Below are positions 35,835 through 46,171 of a stretch of DNA of 64,000 bases, one piece after another. Within the stretch, counting starts at the first letter, position 1. Each line of letters begins with the position of its first letter. The translations under genes and the position numbers were made by a program. The stretch is from Acanthaster planci (lineage: Eukaryota > Echinodermata > Asteroidea > Valvatida > Acanthasteridae): positions 220,117-284,116 of the forward strand of contig NW_019091372.1 in assembly GCF_001949145.1 (NCBI RefSeq), written 5' to 3'. The notes under the pieces are model-generated. The model saw nothing but the letters and a program-made list of their open reading frames with translations. It was not told the DNA's origin and ran no database searches.

Positions 35835-37496
35835 ATGGCTTCACAAGTAAGTACACACCTTTTCATTTTTACTTCACTATTTAGTTGGAGTTTTATATTC
35901 TTCCCAAGTACATTTTCACTCGTTTATTATAAGTATCACAATTAATCAAAGCACGTGCATGATGTAATCGGGTAAAATTGCTGGAAGAGTTCTCCTTAAG
36001 GCGGTCTGAAACTTTGATTTGTTTACCTACTTTGAAGCAGAAGTTTGCTACATTTATACTCAAATGGACGCAATCATGTTTTAATTCACCTACAAACACA
36101 TGTCTTTGGTGCATGACGCCACCGTTAGTAACAAAGAAGAACTCTTCATGGAAAAAACTGTGCGTTAACCACTATTATAGCAGATGTAATATAGTTAAGG
36201 TATGCAGTCCGTGCTACTTACAAGCGGTGTTTAAAGTTATCGACTGGCAATAAATCGCAGTTAGCAGAAGTATTTTATCCAACCAAATAATCGTTACGAG
36301 TTTTACCTTACCTGAATGGTGACATTGCCTGACTAATGACCGTTATTTTCAAGTTTTAGTTGTATCAAATAGGGACCGTACGTTAATAACTACGTTTTGG
36401 CTAATTATGGATTTGAGGTAATTTAAAAAATTTACTATCCTCTCAGGTTGATTGCAAATACCTTGTGGTCACCTTGGCATTTCTATTCGGGGCGTATGGC
36501 AGTGTGACCCCAATAGTTGAGTCCCAGACTTCGCCACAGGAAGAAGGGTCATGCACTTGCTGCCAAGGTCATCCAGGTACTCCAGGGATACCTGGAATCC
36601 CTGGTCCATATGGCCCCCCAGGACCAGCAGGCCCAAAAGGAGATACCGGCACAAATCTTCCTGGACTTAAAGGGGCAAAAGGTGACCAGGGATATAAGGG
36701 AGACAGAGGCAAACAAGGTGCTCCTGGGTATCCAGGGGAATATGGGCCTCGGGGTCCCAAGGGTGACCTTGGCTTTGGAGCAAAAGGTGATCCTGGGATT
36801 CCTGGCTTAGATGGATCCAGGGGCCAACCAGGAGAACGAGGACCTCGTGGTCCTCAGGGCTTTGCAGGACCTCCGGGACCAAAAGGGGAGCCTGCATACG
36901 TTGGCCCAAAAGGTGACTCCAGCTTTCCCTGGCCTGCGGCTGGACCAAAAGGAGACATTGGCTTCCCAGGTAATAAGGGAGACAGGGGTTCTCCAGGTCG
37001 TGACGGATTTCCTGGCTTAAAGGGAGGACCTGGGCCTAGAGGACAGAAAGGACAAAAGGGTGGAAGCGGTCCCAAGGGTGACCCAGGGGATTCCTCAATG
37101 CAATCTGCCGTCGCATTTACCGCTTACCGCACATTACCGCTTAACGGCAACAAGGGTGATATCCTCATCTTTGACAACATCATGATCAATTTTGGAGACG
37201 GGTACGATTCGCAATCAGGCGTGTTCACTTGCTTTGTTCCTGGAGTCTACTTCTTCACAGTCAGCATTCAACAAGACCAAAAAAGACCTTTTGTGCAGCT
37301 GAAAAAGAACGAAGAACTCATCTTTTCGATCTTTGATTCTGACAGCGGAACAAACCACCAGTCCAGCAATTCTGCAGCCGTTCATTTGGCTGCAGGTGAT
37401 ACACTTTGGCTCGAGTTTGGCGGTAATGAAAGTGGCATACACAGTAATTCAGACAAATATTCTTTGTTTTCTGGCTTTCTGATCTCCCGCACCTAA
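35835..37496 (+). CDS. Secreted collagen/C1q-domain protein, gene 2
   Basis: Join 35835-35846 and 36447-37496: 353 aa. MASQ is on exon 1; intron 600 bases, phase 0. Signal peptide runs to about residue 25 (VVTLAFLFGAYG). CTCC is at 40-43, collagen helix about 45-219, C1q domain about 224-353 ending FSGFLISRT. The collagen stalk is about 70 residues longer than gene 1's and has interruptions at TNLPGLK, GFGAKG, YVGPKGDSSFPWPAAG. The C1q domain is almost identical to gene 3's. Downstream, the AATAAA of gene 3 reads AATATC here, so the poly(A) site may have moved. Probable oligomeric extracellular recognition or matrix protein. Confidence 0.93.
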
Positions 37497-39565
37497 CTCA
37501 ACCATATGACAAAACTTGTCTCAGAATATAAGCATAATTGATGTGCGTATGTTTGCATGAATACCTCATTAAGTACGCAATTATCAGCAGCAATAACAGT
37601 AGTAATACCAGAGCTTCAGATTGAGTTTCAGAGGAAATATCAAAAATTGAACATGTCTAAAGCCACACCGATTATCTTTGTCGCATTTTCAATTACGATA
37701 TACACTTGGTTCAATATTTTGATTCTATTTCGAAATGTATGGCCAGTTTAGTGTTTCCCTCAACATAAACGGGGAATGAAGCAAGGTACATCCTAGTAAC
37801 TCTCAACAAAATATATTGGCTTCAGTCTATAACTGCTGTTCAAAAACGCTTTAAGAAGTGTAAAATAACAATGGACTTGACTTTTCAATACCGGTAGTAT
37901 TATTGAGTCATTAATTGCTGCTTCATTTAAAGGGAATGACGAATCTTCATTGTAGAATTACCAAGTTAACTCGCTTAAAGTTAGATGCTGAAAAGAAAGC
38001 CAATGAGGCCTTATAGTGCCAACACGATTGGATCCCTTTCTAAGTTGTAATGCACAACTGGTGAAAACAACATGTGAACTAAGACTTAACAGATATGACA
38101 AAAGCGGTGGTGAAAACTAATAGCTGTAGCGATATGATACTATATTTCTTAGGGTTGTTATACTTTTATTTCCAGATAAATTCCAGTTTTACTCTCAGAA
38201 ACTCGACTCAAGAAACCAACTGTGCGATAGCTAAAGCAATGGAAAAATTGGCATGTGTTTCACAAATAGGCTGTCTAATTAAAAAGTGTCAAAGAAAACA
38301 TTCTCACCTTTTAAAAGATAGGCATATTACTCTGGCTGACACCCTGCTATCTCCACGCATTATATACCATATATTATAACAAATTTCATAATCTTAGGTG
38401 GCTAAAATACAATGACGTTGGGTCCACGAATATCAGCTAGTACGTGAAATTTGCGTCAGCGTAGATTGGATGCGTGCCAAGACATTGTGTCCGAGTAAAT
38501 TTTGACTGGTTATACAACGCCCTCAGATAACAAGAACAGTGAATAACCCAAAAACTGATTCCCGGGGAAATTAAAGCGTTCCTTTACATATTGTATTGCT
38601 GGTTGAATAAGATTCTTGGCTTTTTAAATTTAGAAAGAGGTGTGATATGTAGCATAATATTATTAATTGATAAAAGTCAGTCACAGGTTCATGTCCATTT
38701 CCATTTAGCCTGCGCCCTTGGGTCACTCATAGTGCCTTCGGGTGCGTATTCCTGCATTAGAGCCTTCATTGTCATTGCATGTGTGTACAATATTTTACCT
38801 GGTGCTTTAATTATGTCCTTATTCGGCTTTTCTTTGTGTAATCAAGAGCTCTTGTCGGAATGCATGTACATGAAATGGCATCCTTGAATAAAAACGGGTT
38901 TGATAAAAACTAATGAATGTCACCGTAGATGTAACCTTCATGAGTCTGACGAAGAAAAAAACGAGTATTCTTAAATTTAATTTTGAATGTAAAGACTTAG
39001 CCACTATTCAATCTGAAATTGATATTTTTACAGTTCTTCAAATGGTCTCGAATCTGGTTTACCTCCTAGTAATTGTGCAAGGTTATCCTCTCTTGTGTGC
39101 TTCAAAATATTGTCTAATTTGCAGAATAATTATACGCTACGAAATCGACATGATTTTCTGAGGTTTTTCCATTTCAGTTGGCCACTAGTGTAAAGCCATT
39201 GGACTGGGTGTGTCTCGGTATTCCCTTGAAAAGTAAAAGAAAAAATCATAATTTGAATAATCTGTGGAAAGAAATTCGCATCATCGCATATTCAGGAATT
39301 TCGGAGGTAATAAAGGCAACCTTACCTGTTCCTACTTCTTAACACCACAATTGGATATCTATGCATCATGCATAAAATGAGTCATTCTTGAGTCATCTCA
39401 GTTTAGATTTTGAACACATGGCTTCCGCAATTTGTCACTTCCTTCGTTTGTATTAAAGTGTTCAGTTCCGTAACATACCCTGCAGTCGGGAACTGCGACA
39501 AAGACTTGTTGAAAGAATAGTCAAAGGAGAGTTGCTCATTTCCAGGGCAAAGGAAAGTTTGAGCG

Positions 39566-39590
39566 GTGTTGTTGTTGCTGTTGCTGTTGC

Positions 39591-39671
<81 letters not shown>

Positions 39672-39673
39672 CT

Positions 39674-39710
<37 letters not shown>

Positions 39711-39727
39711 TGTTGTTGTTGTTGTTG
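39566..39727. repeat. Compound trinucleotide repeat (GTT)n(GTC)n(GTT)n
   Basis: About 50 triplets: GTT with GCT interruptions, a long pure GTT run, then about twelve GTC, then GTT again. Frames through it give poly-Val or poly-Asn/Asp and are not genes. It is absent from the sister duplication unit, so it expanded after duplication or was lost there. Confidence 0.95.
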
Positions 39728-41040
39728 AACTTACATTGAACTTGGACGAGGAGGACGAGGAGGATCATTCCAATAAATGAACAACAAAACATTACAAAGG
39801 TAAGACCTTCATCCAAACTGTCCCTTTAGCTGCTTTGTTTTGGTTTTTAATTCATCTTAAGACAAAAGCCTCAAGGTTTATGTTAGGGTTTACATAATCC
39901 AGACTGAAAACCGGTGATTCATATTCCAAATCTGATGAAGTTCACTTCTTTGCTTACAAAGTGAAGTGGGTTACAGTTTGATATAGTAGTACTATTTCTT
40001 GCAGAACTCAAACCAAACTTTTGAATGTCATGCAGTCAGCAGTATTACGGCATATTGTGTTTCACGTCCTGTCCTACATCACTTAGCACAGATCACTGAT
40101 ATCAAAACATGGTCGGGAGTTATGACTCGCTGTGGTGCTCAGAGGCGACGTGAAATAACAATGCAGTAACTTGGCCCAGCACCATGCTCACATTCGTCTA
40201 AGTGAAGGTCAGCGATTCTGCAAATTCTGCAAGACATTTACTGCAAAGCACACGCTGTCAGAAACAAAAATCAACTTGTTGGGAAAAATACACAAACTAC
40301 AGGTAACATCCGGCGATGTTAAAATCCCAGACTTGCAGGAATTTTAACTAAAGAATAATTCAAACTAACTTTAAACTCATGGCGAATACCTTCATTAGAC
40401 AATTCACTAGGATAAAATGAGTAATTTTCTCTTGCAGTGCATTGTAAGATAAATTTAATGATGGCCTCTTCAATATCAAATCATCATACACGGACGCTAT
40501 TGGCGATTTGCATGTTTCAACTCAAATCGACGTTTCAATAGCTATAATCTAAATTAAAACAGCTAACCACTGATCCTGTATCTTGATTAGCCGACAGCCT
40601 GTCACGTGACGTTCGCATTCGAAACATACGCATGACTACATTCAACATGTGTAATAGCGTATTATATGTGCCCTGGGAGTTGGAAGCTGTGCACATTCCA
40701 AAGTTTTCATTCCGTTTCTCAAATAAAACGACGTAACGTTTGCACATTTAGACGAAATCAATCACTTCCTTCAATCGAAGATGTGGCCAATTACTCTGAT
40801 TTTGAGGTTGTTTTGCAACAACTCCAGGTCTTTATCTTTCTGTGCTGAATTAAAACTTGTCAATAACTAACCAGCTGCCTTTCCAAGACCAACCCTTTGA
40901 TATTTAGGTCAGATTGCCTCGACAGTGCCTTTGGTGATAACATCTAGGCACACATCACTCTTATGATGATGCATTTTCCCTAATAAGGGCAGGCAAGGTA
41001 ACGCCTCCAAGGAAGCATGAGACGGAAACGTGAAAGAGAA

Positions 41041-41107
41041 CACGTGCCTCCTACTATTCATCAAAAGTCCCTCTTGAATTGTTCCTTGATCGCAAGAAGG
41101 GTATAAA
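41041..41107 (+). promoter_or_regulatory. Promoter module of collagen/C1q gene 3
   Basis: CACGTGCCTCC, TATTCATC, AGTCCCTCTTG, TTCCTTGATCGCAAGAA, GGGTATAAAATG, with TATAAA at 41,102-41,107. It has changed from the other two modules mainly in the TATTAATC/AATTCCC segment and has gained a CACGTG E-box. Confidence 0.8.
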
Positions 41108-41181
41108 ATGAACTTCATGCTCCAAGCAAGCAGTTTGCCATCGACCTAACAAAGCAAATTCATACATGCTTCTGGTACACA

Positions 41182-42990
41182 ATGGCTTCACAAGTAAGTA
41201 CACTTTTCATTTTGGTACTTCACTACTTAGTTGGAGTTTTATATTCTTTCGAAGTATATTTCACTTGGGTATTTTAAGTATCACAATTAATTTAAGCACG
41301 TACAAGATGTAATTGGGTAAAATTGCTGGAAGAGTTCTCCTTAATGCGGTCTGAAAGTTCGAACATGTTAACCTACTTTGAAGCAGATATTTGCTGCATT
41401 TATACTCAAATGGACAAAATCGTGTTTAATTTACCTACATTCAAGTCTTGGTGCAAGACGCCACCGTTAGTAAGGGAGATGAACTCATCGTGGAAGACGG
41501 TAACAGTACGTAAACCGCTGATTCACAGAAACTGCTATCATAACAAAAATATTTTGAAGGTGGACAGTCCATGTTAGTTACAAGTGATGTTTGAAGTTTT
41601 TCAATACATTGCAGAGTTAACATAACTATCCAACCAAACAAACAATTTTTATTAGTTTTGCGACAGCTGATAGAAGTCTAAGGTTGAAAGAAATCAATGG
41701 TGAATGGACCGGAAGGAATTCGGCTCCAAATCTTTATCATGTATGATATAATGGAATATCCCTTACAGAAAACCTGAATGAATAACATTTTCTGACTGAT
41801 TGTCGTTGGTCACTTATTAATCCTTTTTAGTTGTATTAAATGGTGGACGTGGGTAAATTGAAGGGCCAATCTTTGGCTAATTATGGCTTTGAAGTTAACT
41901 TAGAAGATTTACAATCCTCTCACAGGTTGATTGCAAGTACCTCGTGGTCACCTTGGCTTTTCTATTCGGGGCGTATGGCAGTGTGACCCCAATAGTTGAG
42001 TCCCAGACTTCGCCACAGGAAGAAGGGTCATGCACCTGCTGCCAAGGTCATCCAGGTACTCCAGGGATACCTGGAATCCCTGGTCCATATGGCCCCCCAG
42101 GGCCAGCAGGCCCAAAAGGAGATACCGGCACAAACTTGCCTGGACTTATAGGGGCGAAAGGTGACCGAGGACAGAAGGGAGACCAAGGCAAGCAAGGTGT
42201 GCGGGGACAACCGGGGGAACAGGGACCTCAGGGTCTCAAAGGTGACCTTGGCTTTGGAGTGAAAGGTGATCCTGGGATTCCTGGCTCAGATGGACTCACT
42301 GGCCAACCAGGAGAACGGGGACCTCGTGGCCCTAAGGGCTTTGGTGGACCTCCGGGACAAAAAGGGGAGCCTATATACGTTGGCCCAAAAGGTGACTTCG
42401 TTGGCCCAAAAGGTGACTCAAGCTTTTTTCTGCCTGGACCCATGGGAAACGTTGGCCTCCCAGGTGATAAGGGAGATAGGGGTTCTCCAGGTCGTGACGG
42501 ATTTCCTGGCCCAAAGGGAGGACCTGGTCCTAAAGGACAGAAGGGACAAGAAGGTGGAAGAGGTCCAAAGGGTCATCCGGGGGATTCCTTAATGCAATCT
42601 GCCTTCACATTTACCGCTTACCGCACATTACCGCTTAACGGCAACAAGGGTGATATCCTCATCTTTGACAGCATCATGACCAATTTTGGAGACGGGTACG
42701 ATTCGCAATCAGGCGTGTTCACTTGCTTTGTTCCTGGAGTCTACTTCTTCACAGTCAGCATACAACAAGACCAAAAAAGACCTTTTGTGCAGCTGAAAAA
42801 GAACGAAGAACTCATCTTTTCGATCTTTGATTCTGACAGCGGAACAAGCCATCAGTCCAGCAATTCTGCAGCCGTTCATTTGGCTGCAGGTGATACACTT
42901 TGGCTCGAGTTTGGCGGTAATGACAGTGGCATACACAGTAATTCAGACAAATATTCTTTGTTTTCTGGCTTTCTGATCTCCCGCACCTAA
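41182..42990 (+). CDS. Secreted collagen/C1q-domain protein, gene 3
   Basis: Join 41182-41193 and 41926-42990: 358 aa. Organisation is as in gene 2: MASQ on exon 1, signal peptide to about 25, CTCC at 40-43, collagen about 45-224, C1q about 229-358. The start of the stalk matches gene 1 (60 identical bases, 42,169-42,228 against 31,261-31,320), whereas the signal peptide and the C1q domain match gene 2. A 21-base in-frame repeat adds one extra VGPKGDF block. The C1q domain differs from gene 2's at only a few residues (for example NIMIN/SIMTN). Secreted, likely trimeric. Confidence 0.93.
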
Positions 42991-43129
42991 CTCAACCATA
43001 TGACAAAAGTTGTCTCAGAAAATTAGCAGAATTGATGTGCGCATGTTTGCATGAATACCTCATTAAGTACGCAATTATCAGCAGCAATAACAGTAGTAAT
43101 ACCACAGCTTTTGATTGACTTTTAGAGGA

Positions 43130-43135
43130 AATAAA
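43130..43135 (+). promoter_or_regulatory. Poly(A) signal of gene 3
   Basis: AATAAA 140 bases after the stop of gene 3. The aligned position of gene 2 has lost the hexamer. Confidence 0.6.
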
Positions 43136-44570
43136 GAATGAATTTGTTTAAGCCACATCAATGGTTTTAATGCATTTTTAAGTATGATATACACCTTGTT
43201 CAATGTTCTGATTCTGTTTCAAAATGCGTGGTCAGTATTTTCCTGAACAACAAAACGGGAATGCAGCAAGATACTCCTGGCAAGTCTCAATGAGATATAT
43301 TGGCTTCAGTCTATTAACTTTAGTCCAAAGCGGTACGAGAAATGTACAATTGTAATGAACAAGTTGCCTTTCAATTCCGGTAGTTTTATTGACTTATTAC
43401 TTGCTGCTTCATTTAAAGGGAATGGCGAATCTTCAATGTAGAATTTATCAAGTTAACTCGCTTAAAGTTAGATGCTGAAAAGAAAGCCAATGATGCCTTA
43501 TAGAGCCAACACGATTCGATCCCTTTCCAAGTTGTAATGCACAACTGGAAACATGCGCACAAACAACATGTGAACTAAGACTTGTAATTAATAGGTATGA
43601 CAAAAGCGGTGGTGAAAACTAATAGCTGTAGCGATATGATACTATTTGCCTTAGGGTTGTTAAATTTTTATTTCTAGATGAATTCCAGTTTTACTCTCTG
43701 AAATTCAAATCAAAGGGCACCAATTGTGCGATAGCTAAAGCAATGGAAAAAATGTAAGCGTGTTTCACAAATAGGCATTATTATAAATTCTAAAAGAAAA
43801 CTCTCTCACGTTTTAAAAGATAGGCATATTACATTGGCTGACGCGCTGCTATTTCCACGCATTATATACTATATTGTAACAAACCTCATAATCCTAGGTG
43901 GGTTAAACACGATTACGTTGGGTTCATGAATATCAGCTAGTACGTGAAATTTGCGTCTGCGTAGATTTGAAGCGTGCCAAGACATTGTGTCCGAGTAAAT
44001 TTAACTGGTGACAGCGCCCTCACATGCGGAGAACAGTAAACAACCTATAAACTGAAACCCGGAGAAAATGAAGCGTTCTTTTATTCATTGTGTTGCTGGT
44101 TGAATTAGTTGTGGGACTGAATTCAAATATTTCATTTACAAAACTCCTAAGAGATTCTTTCCTTTTTAAATTGAGACAGAGGTGTGCTATAAAACACATA
44201 TTGATTGATAAAAGTCACTAGTGCATGTCTATTTCCCTTCAGCCTTATAGGCCCTTGGGTCGCTCCTTGTCCCTTTGGATGCGTAGTCCTGACTAGTGCC
44301 TTCATTGTAAGTGAATGTGTGCACAATATTTTATCTAGTGCTGAAATCATTTCCTTATTCGGATTTTCGTTGTGTAATCAAGAGCTCTTGTCGGAATGCA
44401 AAAATAAAATGGCACCCTTAAATCAAAATTTCATGCGCCTGACGAAGAAAAACAACGAGTATTCTTAAATTTAATTTTGAATTTAAAGACTTTGGCACTT
44501 TTCAATCTGAAATTGGTGTTTTTACAGTTTTCAAAGGGTCTCAAGTCAGGTTTACCTCATATTAATTGTG

Positions 44571-45275
44571 TGAGATTATACCCGCTTGAAATAAAGTCTT
44601 CAAGAGTCAGTGCGTGATAGTCCAAAATACGACATTGTGACGGGATCAAATTATCTAAATATTTCCTATGCACTGCCCAATCAAGTGCTTGCGGTCTATG
44701 ACACGGCAAAGGCAGGCAACTCAATATAAACTCTGAAGTTGTTGCATATCCTCATGTAATGTGGGGGAGAGATCCATCAGAAACGAATGTAGTGCAGACT
44801 TATTTGCCCGGCCAAAACCAACTGAAAACCATTTATACAAAGATTTCATGAACGAAGAAAGATTTCGTGGCAGCTTAGGTGACAATAAGCCTTTTTGTCA
44901 AGTAAACATTTAGCAGTATTTGTCCTGAGACCTCCAATGAAATATAGAACTTCCAGGATGAACGTGCAACAGCTGAGTAGAGTAGTTATCTCCTTGTTCT
45001 CAAAATATATTAGGCACTCTGGCTCACATTATTGTTTGTGTGTCAAATGCACTTCACACTTTGCACCGATGAAGTTTGAAGATAATATTGTTGGCCAATG
45101 AATAATCTAAATCTGATCATTTTGAACTTTAGTCGATGATTGAGGCCTGGATTTGGAGAGGCGTCCTGTAAGGTACGCTCATTTCATACATCTTTCAAAG
45201 AATATACGACGCACCTCTGCTTGTTCTGACCGCCATTGATGCTTGTTGCCTAGAAGTTGCCCAAGGGTATAGAAA
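44571..45275. other. Non-coding stretch upstream of gene 4
   Basis: The duplication unit ends near 44,570. No shared promoter module precedes gene 4; the only TATA-like word (AATATACG near 45,200) is weak. No other gene is seen. Confidence 0.5.
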
Positions 45276-46171
45276 ATGACGACACAAGTAAGTTCAGGAC
45301 TTAAGAAATTTAAGAAAAATATGACTGAATGCAAAACACGATAAAACTGTTCTAACCTCTACAGACATAACGACAAACACTATCCACAGAGCGTGTTCGT
45401 ACAATTGTATATTTTCAGGTTTGGTTCAAGCCTACCGTTGTCGTATTTCTGGTTGCAATCCGTGGAAACTTTGCTCAACAAAGTGACACTGAAAGTTCTC
45501 AAACGCAATGTCACTGCTGCCATGAATGTCTGCAGCGTCCCTGGGGCACACCCGGAATCCCTGGCGTCCCAGGTATTCCGGGAAGCAACGGTTTACCAGG
45601 ACAGATCGGCCTGAAGGGCGAACCTGGGATTGGACTCAAGGGAGATCCTGGCGAAACAGGGCTGGCAGGGGAAACCGGTGAATCAGGAATCCAGGGACCG
45701 AGAGGTCCATCAGGGCAACCTGGAGCTGACGGACAGAAGGGAGAGCCAGGAGAGCCCGGCATCGTTACTCCAAGCCAGACCGTGGCTTTCACCGCACTTT
45801 TGTCATCGCATATAAGTGGGTCAAACCGGGAAGGCGAGATCATCGTTTTTGATCACGTAGAGAGCAATTTCGGAAGCGGATACGATTCGCAAACAGGCAA
45901 GTTCACCTGCTCAGCCCCCGGTGCTTACTTCTTCACGGTGAGCCTGCTGTCCAATTCACAACCTTATGGTCAACTTTGGAAGAATGGGCACCACATTTCG
46001 TCCATTCATCACAGCGATTCTGGAACTTTTCAACAGTCCAGCAATTCGGTTGTCCTGGCTTTGGTGATGGGGGACGAGGTATACGTAAAGATTGGTGATA
46101 ATGCCAACAGAGCCATATATGGTGACACCAAATATTCTTCATTTGCCGGCTTCCTAATCAGTCCAATGTAG
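45276..46171 (+). CDS. Secreted collagen/C1q-domain protein, gene 4
   Basis: Join 45276-45287 and 45419-46171: 254 aa. MTTQ is on exon 1, followed by a 131-base intron, phase 0, at the same codon as in genes 1-3. Without this join the signal peptide (KPTVVVFLVAIRGNFA) would be lost. The cysteine cluster is CHCCHEC (Cys35, 37, 38, 41). The collagen helix is short, about residues 47-118, with one imperfection (GIGLKGD). The C1q domain is about 124-254, ending FAGFLISPM. Sequence is clearly diverged from genes 1-3, but the gene plan and cysteine knot are shared, so it is probably the oldest branch of the array. Ligand unknown. Confidence 0.92.

Larger units (their letters stand above)
33150..39095 (+). 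repeat. Tandem duplication unit carrying gene 2
   Basis: This block aligns along its length with 39,096-44,570. Both begin with GTGTGCTTCAAAATA and ACGCTGAGAAATTGAC-like sequence. Both continue through GGATATC...GCAT...GTGCATAAAA and through the gene. Both end around GTCTCGAATC...GGTTTACCTC. Gene 2 is in the middle. Differences include a family A transposon present only here. Confidence 0.8.
39096..44570 (+). repeat. Tandem duplication unit carrying gene 3
   Basis: Sister of 33,150-39,095 in direct orientation. The junction falls near 39,095, where the end of one unit (GTTATCCTCTCTTG) runs into the start of the next (TGTGCTTCAAAATATTG). It contains the promoter, gene 3 and homologous 3' flank. 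A trinucleotide expansion near 39.57-39.73 kb is specific to this unit. Confidence 0.8.

Noticed and set aside
39403-39816. Long frames of poly-Asn/Asp (minus) and poly-Val (plus)
   Set aside because: They are translations of the GTT/GTC microsatellite, without flanking coding features.
31040-42936. Antisense frames over the collagen/C1q exons (Pro/Gly- or Leu/Ser-rich)
   Set aside because: Shadows of the Gly-X-Y coding repeat on the other strand; no start context, splicing or conservation of their own.
45265-45275. TATA box GGGTATAGAAAATG for gene 4
   Set aside because: It abuts the start codon, leaving no room for a transcription start and 5' UTR; likely a relic or chance.
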